Positions 24,240 through 35,372 of a stretch of DNA of 64,000 bases are shown piece by piece. The stretch is taken from assembly GCF_001574435.1 (NCBI RefSeq), contig NZ_LOCN01000024.1:5770-69769 (forward strand). The letters run 5' to 3'. Numbering within the stretch: position 1 is the first letter of the stretch; each line of letters starts with the position of its first letter. The translations under genes and the position numbers were made by a program. Source of the stretch: Moritella sp. JT01 (lineage in GTDB: Bacteria; Pseudomonadota; Gammaproteobacteria; Enterobacterales; Moritellaceae). Below the pieces are notes generated by a model. That model had not been told where the DNA came from. It ran no database searches and saw nothing but the letters and a program-made list of their open reading frames with translations.

Positions 24240-25580
24240 TTATTTTTGTTTTGGCGCTGCTACATTACCTTTACGGTGTAACTTAGCACTTGTTTTACGG
24301 TGCTTACCTTTACTTGCTTTTTTCGATGGCGCAGTTGTTTTTGGTTTATGCTCAACTTTTTCTTCACCAACCGCTTTGTTACGACGAGGCTGACGACGCT
24401 CATGCGAAGCACGACCACTAATGTCTGCAATTAGACGATCACGGTTACTTACTTCATAGCCTTTAACAACTTGGCGTTCAATCTTATACCCGATCATCGC
24501 TTCGATATCAGCCAAGCCATGCTCTTCTTCACGACATACAAATGATACAGCATTACCTGTTTCGCCTGCACGGCCTGTACGACCGATACGGTGAACATAA
24601 TCTTCTGCTAGGAATGGTAAATCAAAGTTAACTACATGCTTAAGACCTTGAACATCAAGACCACGTGCAGCAACATCTGTTGCAACTAGCGCGCGGATTT
24701 TACCTTCTTTAAACTCACCTAATGCACGACGACGTGCGCCTTGGCCTTTATCACCGTGACAAACGTCAGCTTTAATACCGTCAAGTTTTAATTCCTTAAC
24801 GATGTTATTAGCCGCTTCTTTAGTGTTAACAAAAACTAATACTTGTTTCCAGTTTTTAGTACCGATTAACTCAGAAAGTAATTCTTGTTTACGGCGCTGC
24901 TCAACAGGGTGAATAACGTGTTTAATTGTTGACGCTGTCGAGTTTTCTTTTGAAGCAGAAACAATCACTGGGCTAGACAGTAATTCATTTGCTAGGTGCT
25001 TCATTTGTTGAGATAACGTTGCAGAGAAAAGCATTGTTTGGAAATCATTCGATATAGATTCTAAGATCTTACGAATATCGGTGATAAAGCCCATATCTAG
25101 CATACGATCAGCTTCGTCTAGTACTAAGTGTTCAACGTTAGCAAGGTTGGTGTTGTTAAGTTGTAGGTGTTCTAATAAACGACCTGGCGTTGCAACTAAA
25201 ACATCAACACCTTGTTTAAGCTGTTTAGTTTGCGTTTCCATTTTAACGCCGCCGTATACACTCACAACGTTAAGTTCCATGAATTGGCTGTATGCTTGAA
25301 TGTTCTCTGTTACTTGCGCTGCAAGCTCACGTGTTGGTACTAAGATTAGTGCGCGCACGCTTCCTGAGTGGATGTCTTTTGGTGTATCTGCGATTTGTTG
25401 CAAGATAGGTAAAGCAAACGCGGCTGTTTTACCAGTACCTGTTTGTGCATTTGCTAGAATATCTTTACCGCGACCAGCTGCTGGAATAGCTTGCTGTTGT
25501 ACAGGCGTCATTTGGTCATAATTACAAGCATCTAGCGCGCGTAAAATTTCGGGAGTAAAACTATATGATGAAAATTTCAT
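24240..25580 (-). CDS. rhlE: DEAD-box ATP-dependent RNA helicase, RhlE-type
   Basis: This 446-residue helicase has the Q-motif start 'FSSYSFTPEILRALDACNY', Walker A 'AQTGTGKT', motif 'DEAD', 'SAT' and the C-terminal helicase segment 'HRIGRTGRAG'. The tail from about residue 390 is basic and low-complexity, as in RhlE/DeaD proteins that bind structured RNA. I chose the start at 25580 (MKFSSYSF) over an upstream Met at 25613 because the family starts at that point. RhlE fits best; SrmB/DeaD are alternatives. Expected role: ribosome assembly and RNA turnover, important in the cold. Confidence 0.88.
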   Translation of the reverse strand: MKFSSYSFTPEILRALDACNYDQMTPVQQQAIPAAGRGKDILANAQTGTGKTAAFALPILQQIADTPKDIHSGSVRALILVPTRELAAQVTENIQAYSQFMELNVVSVYGGVKMETQTKQLKQGVDVLVATPGRLLEHLQLNNTNLANVEHLVLDEADRMLDMGFITDIRKILESISNDFQTMLFSATLSQQMKHLANELLSSPVIVSASKENSTASTIKHVIHPVEQRRKQELLSELIGTKNWKQVLVFVNTKEAANNIVKELKLDGIKADVCHGDKGQGARRRALGEFKEGKIRALVATDVAARGLDVQGLKHVVNFDLPFLAEDYVHRIGRTGRAGETGNAVSFVCREEEHGLADIEAMIGYKIERQVVKGYEVSNRDRLIADISGRASHERRQPRRNKAVGEEKVEHKPKTTAPSKKASKGKHRKTSAKLHRKGNVAAPKQK

Positions 25581-25788
25581 TGGATATCCTAGCAGTTCGG
25601 CAATATGCCTCATTAAGGCGGCATATTATACAGTAATAAATAACCTAGGTGAATGTATGATTTACGTTAACAGATAAAAAAATCAGACTTAATTTATTAA
25701 ACGGCTTATATTTTAAACATTGTTGAGCTTGGATAGCACGGTCAATATGCTATAATCGACCGCTTATATTGGTATCATAGGTTTTATA

Positions 25789-26427
25789 ATGAGTAATGAT
25801 CAAACGTTTAAACTAGTCGCGATTGAAGGTAATATTGGTGTTGGTAAGTCAACATTATTACCCTTACTTGCTGCGAAATTAACCGAACATGATAATGCTG
25901 ACTGGCAATTAATCTTAGAAGATGTTGATTCAGACCCTGAGTTTAAACGCTTGTTACAAGCGTTTACGGTAGACTCGACACGCCGCATTGAATTTCAGCG
26001 CTATATTACCAATAAAAGAGCGGATATCTGTAAAGATTTAGATCCTAAATTCAATTACATTATTGAACGTTCGTTGTTCTCTGATCTTGTTTTCTGTCAA
26101 GCCAACTTAGCAGAAGCATGCCGCCCAGATGGTAAAGATCTTGATTACTATTATGATATTCAAACTAAATTAAAAGATTACCCGCGTGTGTCTGCCGTTG
26201 TTTATCTACGCTCTGACGCGGAAACTGCGTATACGCGTATGCTTTCACGTGCACGTGATGCAGAACAAGGTACATCATGTGATTATCTACAATTAATATC
26301 TGATTGCCATGATACATTTTTACCGCATATTTGCCGTAAATATGACACCGTATTGTTAACTGAAGATTGGACACACTTTGGTTGCCCAACGACATTAGCT
26401 AAACGTATCATTAGCGAAGGTATTTAG
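25789..26427 (+). CDS. Deoxynucleoside kinase family protein
   Basis: This 212-residue protein has the P-loop 'EGNIGVGKSTLL', the family 'ERSLFSD' motif at about residue 104, and an Arg-rich lid ('YTRMLSRARDAEQ'). These kinases phosphorylate deoxynucleosides for salvage. Bacterial dAK/dGK-type enzymes are less common in gammaproteobacteria than in Gram-positives, and the substrate cannot be read from sequence. It is monocistronic with its own hairpin downstream. Confidence 0.85.
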   Translation: MSNDQTFKLVAIEGNIGVGKSTLLPLLAAKLTEHDNADWQLILEDVDSDPEFKRLLQAFTVDSTRRIEFQRYITNKRADICKDLDPKFNYIIERSLFSDLVFCQANLAEACRPDGKDLDYYYDIQTKLKDYPRVSAVVYLRSDAETAYTRMLSRARDAEQGTSCDYLQLISDCHDTFLPHICRKYDTVLLTEDWTHFGCPTTLAKRIISEGI

Positions 26428-26432
26428 TTGCT

Positions 26433-26466
26433 ATTCAATGGCGTGGTAGATACTGCGCCATTGAAT
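26433..26466 (+). terminator. Hairpin after the deoxynucleoside kinase gene
   Basis: An 11-bp inverted repeat attcaatggcg/cgccattgaat (26433-26443 and 26456-26466) lies 6 bp after the stop. The following T-run is short, so termination efficiency is uncertain. Confidence 0.45.
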
Positions 26467-26562
26467 TTAGATTGTAATTAGACTAATCTGTTATTCATCA
26501 GTTCCTTTTTACATGGAAAGTACGATTCTATATTTGAACTGTGCTAAGTAAGGTCTCAGTCA

Positions 26563-28296
26563 GTGAAACTACCCGTTTTATTTGCATTTATTCTATTTTT
26601 ATATTCTTCAATTTTCTCTCCTTCCGCGTTTGCTGTTTCAAGTATTGATTTCGAAATTAAAGGTGTCTCAGGTGATATCGAGGACAACGTCAGTGCTTAT
26701 TTATCGACGATTTCTCCCCCTAAAGGTAAGAATTACAGTTACTTCGAATCTAAGGTTCGTAAAAATCTTATCGAATCAATTCAAGTTTTTGGTTTTTATC
26801 GCCCCGAAATCACGGTCCACCTGACGGTTGATGATGATGAACTTATCGTATTTATTGATATTAAATTAGGGGAAAGGGTGACGTTATCCGTTGTTAATGT
26901 GGAAATTAATGGTGGTGCAAAAAATGATACGGCTTTTATTCATTTATTGAATGAAATACCATTGCACAGAGGTGACAATTTATCACATGCGGACTACGAC
27001 AAATTTAAAGGGGATATCAGTAAACTTGCGTTAGCACGGGGTTACTTTGATGGTAAGTGGCTAAAAAGTGAAGTGCGCGTTAGTGTTAAAAAAAGTAGCG
27101 CAGAAATCGATCTTACCTTTGATAGTAAACAACGCTATGTATTTGGCGAGTCTGTTTTATCCAACCAAACCAAATCTGCATTGATAGTCTCTGAGCTAGC
27201 AACGTTTGAAGAAGGGCAAGCGTATGAGTCCCATTTGGTAGCTGAATACAGTTTAGCATTATTTAATAGTCGATATTTCCAGTCTGCATCTGTTGTGCCT
27301 AATATTAATGGCAGAGCCGATGGTAAAATACCGATGGTAATCACTGTTATAAATCATCCTAGCAATACGTATGAAGTCGGCATTGGTTATCTCAGTGATG
27401 TTGGTGTTAGAGGCACATTAGGTTGGAAAAAACCTTGGATTAACAATCGTGGTGATAGTGTTTCTGCAGGATTTAAATATTCAACAGTACAACAAGAGTT
27501 TACCTTTGACTATGACATCCCGATTGAAGACCCAATTACGAATGTTGCCAAAATCCAATTTGGTTTTCAGCGTAAAGAGAATAAAGATACGAAGAGTCGG
27601 CGGTTTACTTTGCAGTTTCAGCGTCAGTTCGAGCTTGAATCTAAATGGTTACGAACTTGGTTTGCTAAAGTCGAGCAAGAGGATTTTGTACAGGGTAGTC
27701 AAGTCGATAGTAGTTTCATGATATTGCCAGGGGTTAGCTTTGCAAGAACAAAGCAACGTGGGGGGGTTGATCCTTATTGGGGGAATCAGCAGCTATTTAG
27801 TTTTGAGGCTGCGAGTCGTTTTTGGGGGGCTGACATTAATATGGCTAAAATACAGAGTCGGACAAAGTATTTACGCTCTATCGATAGAACTCATTTTTTC
27901 ACAACTCGTTTTGATTTAGGCGCTATTTATGTTAATAAAATCGAGAGTGTGCCAGCATCAATGCGTTTTTTTGCTGGTGGTAGTCAAAGTATTCGTGGTT
28001 ATCAATATGAAACTGTTACGTCTGTTGATGAAAATAAAAAGTATATAGGAGGTCGCTATTTAACGGTTGGTTCGTTTGAGTACGGTTATCAATTTGCTGA
28101 AAAATGGCGTGTTGGACTATTTGCTGACGCGGGTACATCAACCAATGATTTTTCTGAACCTATTAGTGTGGGCATTGGGACTGGTATCCGTTGGATGACT
28201 CCTATTGGCCCCGTCAAAGTTGACTTTGCTGTACCTGTTAAGTCAGATTCTGATACTAAGTATACTATCCATTTGTACATTGGACCTGAATTATAA
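26563..28296 (+). CDS. tamA: Translocation and assembly module protein TamA (Omp85 family)
   Basis: This 577-residue outer-membrane protein has a signal peptide (about 1-24), three POTRA-like domains (about 28-265) and a 16-strand Omp85 barrel. The lid-lock signature appears as 'FFAGGSQSIRGYQYETV'. TamA works with TamB to insert some outer-membrane proteins and to support phospholipid movement. The start is GTG at 26563, with aagg 9 bp upstream. It shares its final base with the tamB start codon (TAATG), so the pair is cotranslated. Confidence 0.92.
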   Translation: MKLPVLFAFILFLYSSIFSPSAFAVSSIDFEIKGVSGDIEDNVSAYLSTISPPKGKNYSYFESKVRKNLIESIQVFGFYRPEITVHLTVDDDELIVFIDIKLGERVTLSVVNVEINGGAKNDTAFIHLLNEIPLHRGDNLSHADYDKFKGDISKLALARGYFDGKWLKSEVRVSVKKSSAEIDLTFDSKQRYVFGESVLSNQTKSALIVSELATFEEGQAYESHLVAEYSLALFNSRYFQSASVVPNINGRADGKIPMVITVINHPSNTYEVGIGYLSDVGVRGTLGWKKPWINNRGDSVSAGFKYSTVQQEFTFDYDIPIEDPITNVAKIQFGFQRKENKDTKSRRFTLQFQRQFELESKWLRTWFAKVEQEDFVQGSQVDSSFMILPGVSFARTKQRGGVDPYWGNQQLFSFEAASRFWGADINMAKIQSRTKYLRSIDRTHFFTTRFDLGAIYVNKIESVPASMRFFAGGSQSIRGYQYETVTSVDENKKYIGGRYLTVGSFEYGYQFAEKWRVGLFADAGTSTNDFSEPISVGIGTGIRWMTPIGPVKVDFAVPVKSDSDTKYTIHLYIGPEL

Positions 28297-31200
28297 TGCG
28301 CCTTATTCAATTATTTTTTGTAGGTTTAATTCTGCTTGTAAGCAGCTTAACAGCCTTACTCGGCAGTCATGCCGGAAACCAGTTCATCATTAATAAATTA
28401 AATAGCATAGAATTACCGCTACACCTGGTTCTGGAAGAAGGCACTGTTTTTAATCAAGCACATTGGAAAATAATTGACTGGCAAGGGGAGCTATTTCAGC
28501 TTTCAATTTCAGACTTAGCATATGACATTGATTTAAGTTGTTTATTTAGTGCAGAAGTCTGCATTAATAAACTGGATTCTAGCGCAGTAACTTTCATTAT
28601 GCCTCTGACGGAAGAACCTAGTACACTTCTCGGTATTGATTTGAATGACACGCTGTCACGTATCGCTAAGCTCGATGATAAAATTGAAAATGATACTTGG
28701 CAATTAAACATCCCTATTTTAATCAGCGCTTCAAATATAGATATTCGAGATATTAATGTTATTGTTGCTAATACCAGTGTGACAGCTGATCGTCTTGAGG
28801 CTGTAGTTAATTTATCAGGGCGAGATATTGCTGTTACCAAATTGATAACACATAACGTAGATGTTCAAGTATCAACTGAATCACCAGGAAAAAAAATAAC
28901 AAGTGGCGCTATAAGCTCTAAACCTACCACCTTGGTTGAAGAAACAAATAAACAATTCGATATCGTTACTGATCTATTAAATGAGTTCGAACTTTATCAG
29001 GTTTCAATTCCACTACGTGTAGATGTGCATGATGCAAAGCTTATTCAGTCTAAACTTCAAGTAAATGATTTATCCCTATATTTCAACTCGATAGACTTAG
29101 TCGGTTATATTGATTCTGGAGAAGTGGGGATCGAAAAGCTTATCGTTAATATGCCACAGGCTGATACCAGTATTAAAGGACAAATTGTATTACAAAAAGA
29201 TTACCCCTTGTATGCGACGGTTAACACAACATTAAAACAACCAGCATTGTTAAAGCAACTTGCTGTCGATGTCAACGCGACAGGTAGCCTTGATAGTATG
29301 AGTTTAGCTATTAATACATCAGGGCCGATTAATACCCATATTGATGCATTACTCGCGCCGTTACGTCCAGCCTTACCCTTTACTATCAATGCTAATTGGC
29401 AACAATTAAGCTGGCCATTACTGACGCCGGCATATATCAACTCAGCGGATGGAAAGTTGTCAATGCAAGGTAATCTTGATGACTACACTATAGCCGTTTC
29501 AGGACTGTTAGATATTGATAATGCACCGTTGTTGGATCTGGATGCAAAAGGTAAAGGGAATCTACAAGGTTTATCATTCTCTCGGATTAACGCTAAAACG
29601 CTGAGTGGACATGTTTCAGCATCTGGGCAACTAAAATGGACCGATGGTATTAGGGTAAAAAGTAAAGTCACAGCAGAAGGCATACGTTTAGATAAATTTT
29701 GGCCAGACGTTCAATTACAACCAAATGGAAACGCTGCGGTTGATTTTAGCCTTAAACCTGAAGCGGATAATGATTGGCAACTTGCCATTTACGATATTGA
29801 CGTAGGCGCAGATTTTAAAGGTTATCCACTTACTTTACAGGGTAAGCTAACGCTAGATCAGGATCTGTATTGGAGTCTAGATAGTTTTTCACTTTCTCGT
29901 GGAAGCGACTCAGTCAAACTTGACGGTATTATTAACGAACAGTTTAAGATCGCGGGCGAAATTGATATTAAAGCCCTTACGCCTTATCTTGCTGAGAGTA
30001 AGGGGAGCGCGTTTGGTTATTTCACTATCATAGGCCAGAAAACGAAACCTTGGTTTAACTTTGATTTATTCACTGATAATGTTTTATTTAAAGACAATAA
30101 ATTGCAACGTGCAGACCTTACAGGGAGAATTAGCTTATCTGAGCGTCCAGAGGGCACTATATCGCTCACAGGTGAAGAGTTAATGATTGGTGAGCTGGTC
30201 ATTAATAAAGTTGCTCTGGATTATACTGCGGGCCTAAATGGCAATAGTATTAGTTTAAATATTGAAAATGAAAAAAATAATGCAGTATTAGAAATAAACG
30301 GCTTTTTGCAAGACGATATTTGGCAGGGGAAGGTAACTAAAGGGCGCGTTAATTCTGAATATGGTAATTGGAGAATTGACCCTAATGTGAATTTTACGTT
30401 TTCTAATCAAGATTATTATCTCTCTATTGCGCAGCACTGCTGGAATGAAAAAGTGGCCACGCTGTGCTTAGGTTTTGACGGTAACCTTGAGAAAGCGGAC
30501 AATTTCGAATTTAAACTACAAGATTATAACCTAAATAAGTTAGGTCTAGAAAAGGAAAAAAACCTTGAAATTGAAGGTTTGCTTAATATTATCAGTAAAG
30601 TAACGTGGCGTAAGGGTGCACCATTACAGCTAACATCGAAGGTCGAAATAACCGATGCATCATTACTTATTTATAATGATGAAGAAAGTAGTATTGCTAA
30701 TTTTGATACGTTAAGAATGGATATAGGGATAGATGAATCGAGACTAACTGCGAAGGTTAATATCAACTCACATGAATTGGGTGGAATGACATCTGATATT
30801 AGTGTGGATGATATCTTTGGTAAGCGTGAATTGAGTGGTGATATTAATATCATCGATATGGATCTCGCCTTTATTGAGCCGCTTATTTATCAGGTCGATG
30901 TACTTAATGGTGTTGTATCCGGTGCTGGTATTGTGGATGGGACTTTAGACAAGCCTGAATTCATCGGGCAGTTCAATGTCAACAATGGTTATTTAGCTGG
31001 AGATGAATTGCCTGTTACGCTAGAAAATTTTCAATTTAGTATAGAATCTAGTGGTCAAAAAGCGAGTATTACTGGTAGCGCTAATTCCGGTAAAGGGCTA
31101 GCTAAAATCGTCGGTAATATTACTTGGGGTAATGAATTTAACTATCAAATGCTTCTACACGGTGACAACTTTGAGTTTGACGATAGTAAGGGGGTTCATC

Positions 31201-32093
31201 TACATTTTAGTCCTAACATAAGCATTAAAGGAAACACTCTAGGGGCTAAAATTAGCGGGGATATTGTAATACCGTATGCACGAATTAAAGTAGAAAAATT
31301 ACCGCAAACCGCGATCCCGGTTTCTAATGATGTGGTTATTGTTGACGCTGATGACGTCAATGAAAAACAGAACTATCCACTCGATGTTGAAGTGAATATT
31401 AAATTATTAGACAATGTAAAAATAGATTCATTTGGCCTTAAATCTAATATTACTGGTGATGTAAATGTTATTATCGATGGCGATGGTAATTTATTTTCTG
31501 ATGGGATGCTTCAGTTTGAAAATGGTCGTTACCGTTCGTTCGGTCAAGATCTCTCTATTCGAAAAGGACAGATTGTATTTTCTGGCCCCATCGAAAACCC
31601 TTATCTAAATGTAGAAGCTATTCGTAATACAGAGGTGACAGAAGACAACGTTATTGTCGGTGTCCGATTAATAGGACCTGTTAAAAAACCACTGTTTACG
31701 ATATTTTCAGAGCCTGAAATGCCGCAAACCCGTATGATTTCCTATTTATTACGTGGGCGTGATATAGACTCGGAAGATGAAACGAGTCAAGACGATGTAA
31801 TAACGGTAATGCTTGTTGGCTCTAGTCTTGGCCAAGGTAAAGACGTCATTAGTTTCTTAGGTGATACACTCGGAGTTAAAGATTTTGCCATCGATACAAG
31901 AGGACAGGGCAATGATACTCTAGTTGAAGTGAGTGGGTATGTATTACCAGGTGTTCAAATTCGCTATGGTATTGGTTTATTCACTGATCTAAGTGAGGTT
32001 ATCGTACGATATGAGATTATCCCTAAGCTCTATATAGAATTAGTGTCGGGTGTAGGCAAGGCGGTTGATATATATTATAAATTTAATCGTTAA
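28296..32093 (+). CDS. tamB: Translocation and assembly module protein TamB
   Basis: This 1265-residue AsmA-like protein has one N-terminal transmembrane helix (about 4-24), a long beta-rich periplasmic groove, and a C-terminal DUF490 domain (about 930-1265) ending 'DIYYKFNR'. The characteristic 'MISYLLRGRDI' segment occurs near residue 1149. TamB spans the periplasm and binds TamA through its C-terminus. Length is typical (about 1260 in E. coli). Confidence 0.93.
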   Translation: MRLIQLFFVGLILLVSSLTALLGSHAGNQFIINKLNSIELPLHLVLEEGTVFNQAHWKIIDWQGELFQLSISDLAYDIDLSCLFSAEVCINKLDSSAVTFIMPLTEEPSTLLGIDLNDTLSRIAKLDDKIENDTWQLNIPILISASNIDIRDINVIVANTSVTADRLEAVVNLSGRDIAVTKLITHNVDVQVSTESPGKKITSGAISSKPTTLVEETNKQFDIVTDLLNEFELYQVSIPLRVDVHDAKLIQSKLQVNDLSLYFNSIDLVGYIDSGEVGIEKLIVNMPQADTSIKGQIVLQKDYPLYATVNTTLKQPALLKQLAVDVNATGSLDSMSLAINTSGPINTHIDALLAPLRPALPFTINANWQQLSWPLLTPAYINSADGKLSMQGNLDDYTIAVSGLLDIDNAPLLDLDAKGKGNLQGLSFSRINAKTLSGHVSASGQLKWTDGIRVKSKVTAEGIRLDKFWPDVQLQPNGNAAVDFSLKPEADNDWQLAIYDIDVGADFKGYPLTLQGKLTLDQDLYWSLDSFSLSRGSDSVKLDGIINEQFKIAGEIDIKALTPYLAESKGSAFGYFTIIGQKTKPWFNFDLFTDNVLFKDNKLQRADLTGRISLSERPEGTISLTGEELMIGELVINKVALDYTAGLNGNSISLNIENEKNNAVLEINGFLQDDIWQGKVTKGRVNSEYGNWRIDPNVNFTFSNQDYYLSIAQHCWNEKVATLCLGFDGNLEKADNFEFKLQDYNLNKLGLEKEKNLEIEGLLNIISKVTWRKGAPLQLTSKVEITDASLLIYNDEESSIANFDTLRMDIGIDESRLTAKVNINSHELGGMTSDISVDDIFGKRELSGDINIIDMDLAFIEPLIYQVDVLNGVVSGAGIVDGTLDKPEFIGQFNVNNGYLAGDELPVTLENFQFSIESSGQKASITGSANSGKGLAKIVGNITWGNEFNYQMLLHGDNFEFDDSKGVHLHFSPNISIKGNTLGAKISGDIVIPYARIKVEKLPQTAIPVSNDVVIVDADDVNEKQNYPLDVEVNIKLLDNVKIDSFGLKSNITGDVNVIIDGDGNLFSDGMLQFENGRYRSFGQDLSIRKGQIVFSGPIENPYLNVEAIRNTEVTEDNVIVGVRLIGPVKKPLFTIFSEPEMPQTRMISYLLRGRDIDSEDETSQDDVITVMLVGSSLGQGKDVISFLGDTLGVKDFAIDTRGQGNDTLVEVSGYVLPGVQIRYGIGLFTDLSEVIVRYEIIPKLYIELVSGVGKAVDIYYKFNR

Positions 32094-32120
32094 GAATCTT
32101 TAATTAATCGTCATAAAAAT

Positions 32121-32143
32121 AAAAGCAGCCAAGCTGCTTTTTA
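32121..32143. terminator. Bidirectional terminator between tamB and cspD
   Basis: A 9-bp stem aaaagcagc/gctgctttt (32121-32129 with 32133-32141) with a 3-base loop lies between convergent genes, with A- and T-runs on the two sides. Confidence 0.75.
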
Positions 32144-32161
32144 TCAAAATAGGCCGACAAG

Positions 32162-32383
32162 CTATTTTATTTCACTTGTTTCATGGGCTGAAATAGAAAC
32201 AGCATGAGATCCTTTTGGGCCTTCGTCTATTTCATAGTCAACGACTTGTCCTGCCTTTAATGTACGATATCCATCCATTTGTATAATTGAAAAATGAGCG
32301 AACACATCATCACCACCAGATTCAGGACAAATGAAGCCGAATCCTTTCGCGTTATTGAACCACTTAACCGTACCGGTTGCCAT
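32162..32383 (-). CDS. cspD: Cold-shock-domain protein CspD
   Basis: This 73-residue protein is a single cold-shock domain with RNP1 'GTVKWFNNAKGFGFI' and RNP2 'DVFAHFS'. The tail from residue 60 fits CspD rather than CspA. In E. coli, CspD inhibits DNA replication in stationary phase and is encoded divergently from clpS-clpA, exactly the arrangement here. The Met at 32383 is chosen as it begins the domain ('MATGTVKWFN'); an upstream Met at 32410 adds nine unrelated residues. Confidence 0.92.
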   Translation of the reverse strand: MATGTVKWFNNAKGFGFICPESGGDDVFAHFSIIQMDGYRTLKAGQVVDYEIDEGPKGSHAVSISAHETSEIK

Positions 32384-32645
32384 ACCTCTGCATCCTTTCT
32401 GTAATTGCAAATTGTTTGATTACTGAACTTACATCACCCATTTAACTCGTGGGTTATAAGATGGTTGTAATAATACATATCAGGTAACTGAAATGTTAAT
32501 CATTTTAACGCATCCTGTTAATAAACTTAGTTTATTCGCTACTATAGTCAAGTTAATATTCCTAAAAATGATTAAAATGAGGTAAACTTAGACGAAAGGT
32601 TGAAAGTTATTAGCCCAAATCTGTGATAGGTACTAAGATAGAATT

Positions 32646-32960
32646 ATGAGTAAGTTAGATGAACTGATTGATTTCAAAACAAGTATAGAAAGTAAGCAAG
32701 AACTTAAACCGCCTTCGTTTTACAAAGTGTTTTTGAATAATGATGACTATACTCCAATGGATTTCGTTGTAGATGTACTACAAAGGTTTTTTTCTATGGA
32801 TATAGATAAGGCTAACCAAATCATGTTAACTGTTCATTATCGGGGCAGAGGTGTTTGTGGCGTATTTACGGCTGATATAGCCGAGACAAAAGTATCACAG
32901 GTAATGCAATATGCAAAAGACAACGAACAGTCCTTATTATGTACCATGGAACAAGCATAA
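32646..32960 (+). CDS. clpS: ATP-dependent protease adaptor ClpS
   Basis: This 104-residue adaptor delivers N-degron substrates to ClpAP. Family residues appear in '[18 protein letters not shown]' (the N-end-rule pocket region) and '[20 protein letters not shown]'. It lies 48 bp ahead of clpA, the normal operon order. Confidence 0.96.
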   Translation: MSKLDELIDFKTSIESKQELKPPSFYKVFLNNDDYTPMDFVVDVLQRFFSMDIDKANQIMLTVHYRGRGVCGVFTADIAETKVSQVMQYAKDNEQSLLCTMEQA

Positions 32961-33008
32961 ACGTAATGCTGACAATATTACGCAACACGTAGTTATAGGG
33001 AGATGCCT

Positions 33009-35285
33009 ATGTTAAGCAAAGATCTTGAAGTAACGCTCAATGAAGCGTTTAAAACTGCACGTGAAAATCGTCATGAGTTTATGACGGTCGAACACTTATT
33101 GGTTTCACTACTGAATAATAAATCTGCTTGCGAAGCGATTAAAGGCTGCTCTGGTGATATTGATGCTATTCGCGATGAACTATTGCTTTTTTTAGAACAA
33201 ACGACACCTATTTTACCTGAATCGGATGAAGAGAAAGAAACACAGCCTACGCTTGGCTTTCAACGTGTGTTACAGCGTGCTGTGTTCCATGTGCAATCTT
33301 CAGGTAATAACGAAGTGACAGGTGCGAATGTACTTGTTGCAATCTTCAGTGAGCAAGAATCACAAGCTGCTTATATATTGAAAAAATCAGGTATGAGCCG
33401 ATTAGATGTGATTAATTTCATTTCGCACGGGATTCGTAAAAATGATGAAGAACCGGGTATTGAAGATAGTCATGACGCTTCGGAACAAGTCATTAATGAT
33501 AGTGAAGATCAATCTACTCACCTTGAGAACTTTTCTACTAATCTCAATAAATCTGTTGTTGAAGGGCGGATTGACCCATTAATTGGACGTAATGAAGAAC
33601 TAAATCGTACTATTCAAATATTATGTCGTCGCCGTAAAAATAACCCATTATTGGTTGGTGAAGCCGGTGTGGGAAAAACGGCGATTGCAGAAGGTCTCGC
33701 ATACCGAATCGTCAATAAAGAAGTCCCTGATGTGATGAAAAATACGCAGGTATTTTCACTCGATTTAGGCGCTCTACTTGCTGGTACTAAGTACCGTGGT
33801 GATTTTGAAAAACGTTTTAAATCATTATTGAAACAGTTACAAAAACACGATGATGCTATTTTATTTATCGATGAAATTCACACGATTGTTGGGGCCGGTG
33901 CCGCGTCGGGTGGTCAACTTGATGCCGCAAATTTAATTAAGCCACTATTAAGTAATGGTACGTTACGTTGTCTTGGTTCGACTACATACTCTGAGTACAG
34001 TCAAATCTTTGAGAAAGACAGTGCGTTAGCTCGCCGTTTCCAAAAAGTGGATATTGTTGAACCCTCTATTGATGATACGGTTAAAATTCTGCAAGGTTTG
34101 AAGTCTCGCTACGAAGAGCATCATGATGTACGTTATACGGCTAAAGCGTTACGTGCGGCAACAGAGTTATCTGCTAAGTACATTAATGAACGTCAATTAC
34201 CTGATAAGGCGATTGATGTGATGGATGAAGCGGGTGCTAAACAACGCTTGTTACCGATAAATAAACGTAAGAAAACGATTGGTATTAGTGAAATTGAATC
34301 TATTATTGCAAAAATGGCTCGTATACCAGAAAAATCAGTTTCTTCTAATGATCGTGACGTACTGCGAAACTTAGAACGAAATCTGAAGATGGTTGTGTTT
34401 GGGCAAGATCCTGCGATTGAAGTACTGACCGATGCAATTCGTTTATCGCGTTCTGGTTTAGGCGCTGAAACAAAACCAATTGGCTCTTTCTTGTTTGCTG
34501 GCCCTACTGGTGTTGGTAAAACAGAAGTGACTCAGCGTTTAGCTAAGATTATGGGTGTTGATCTGATCCGTTTTGATATGTCGGAATACATGGAGCGTCA
34601 TACCGTATCTCGTTTGATTGGTGCGCCTCCTGGTTATGTTGGTTATGATCAAGGTGGTCTGTTGACGGATGCGGTTATCAAACAACCACATGCTGTTGTG
34701 CTATTGGATGAAATTGAAAAAGCACATCCAGATGTATTTAACTTGTTATTACAAGTGATGGATAACGGTACATTAACGGACAACAATGGTCGTAAAGCTG
34801 ATTTCCGTAATATTATTTTAGTGATGACAACTAACGCTGGTGCAACGGAAACTGTTCGTCAATCCATTGGTTTTAAAGAGCAAGATAATAATAGTGATGC
34901 GCTTGGCGAAGTGAATAAATTGTTTGCACCTGAGTTCCGAAATCGTCTTGATAACATTATCTGGTTTAATCATCTTGATATGAGTGTTATCCATATGGTC
35001 GTTGATAAATTCTTGGTTGAATTAGAAGCCCAGTTAGATGACAAACAAGTTACCCTACATGTATCAAACGATGCACGTAAATGGTTAGCTGATAAAGGTT
35101 ACGATAAAACGATGGGCGCAAGACCAATGGCCCGTGTTATTCAAGATAAAATTAAACGTAACCTTGCTAATGAGATCTTGTTCGGTAAATTGATAAATGG
35201 TGGCGCAGTTGACATTCAATTGAAGGGTGATGAGCTCGCATTTACGTTTACTGATGTGAAAGTGACAGCTACAGCGACAGAATAA
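33009..35285 (+). CDS. clpA: ATP-dependent Clp protease ATP-binding subunit ClpA
   Basis: This 758-residue AAA+ unfoldase has a Clp N-domain (about 1-150), first Walker A '[13 protein letters not shown]' and second Walker A '[14 protein letters not shown]', with Walker B '[21 protein letters not shown]' segments and the IGF-type ClpP-contact loop ('IGFKEQ') in the second ring. The start at 33009 matches the E. coli N-terminus ('[14 protein letters not shown]'); an ATG at 33003 lies in the RBS. It works with ClpP (not in window) and ClpS. Confidence 0.96.
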   Translation: MLSKDLEVTLNEAFKTARENRHEFMTVEHLLVSLLNNKSACEAIKGCSGDIDAIRDELLLFLEQTTPILPESDEEKETQPTLGFQRVLQRAVFHVQSSGNNEVTGANVLVAIFSEQESQAAYILKKSGMSRLDVINFISHGIRKNDEEPGIEDSHDASEQVINDSEDQSTHLENFSTNLNKSVVEGRIDPLIGRNEELNRTIQILCRRRKNNPLLVGEAGVGKTAIAEGLAYRIVNKEVPDVMKNTQVFSLDLGALLAGTKYRGDFEKRFKSLLKQLQKHDDAILFIDEIHTIVGAGAASGGQLDAANLIKPLLSNGTLRCLGSTTYSEYSQIFEKDSALARRFQKVDIVEPSIDDTVKILQGLKSRYEEHHDVRYTAKALRAATELSAKYINERQLPDKAIDVMDEAGAKQRLLPINKRKKTIGISEIESIIAKMARIPEKSVSSNDRDVLRNLERNLKMVVFGQDPAIEVLTDAIRLSRSGLGAETKPIGSFLFAGPTGVGKTEVTQRLAKIMGVDLIRFDMSEYMERHTVSRLIGAPPGYVGYDQGGLLTDAVIKQPHAVVLLDEIEKAHPDVFNLLLQVMDNGTLTDNNGRKADFRNIILVMTTNAGATETVRQSIGFKEQDNNSDALGEVNKLFAPEFRNRLDNIIWFNHLDMSVIHMVVDKFLVELEAQLDDKQVTLHVSNDARKWLADKGYDKTMGARPMARVIQDKIKRNLANEILFGKLINGGAVDIQLKGDELAFTFTDVKVTATATE

Positions 35286-35372
35286 GTTAATTTTTGAATA
35301 GTGCTAGAAGGTTGTTTTTTTTCGTATTAGTGTTACTTTGTATCTATGCTTGACTTAAAGAGGGAATGCAAA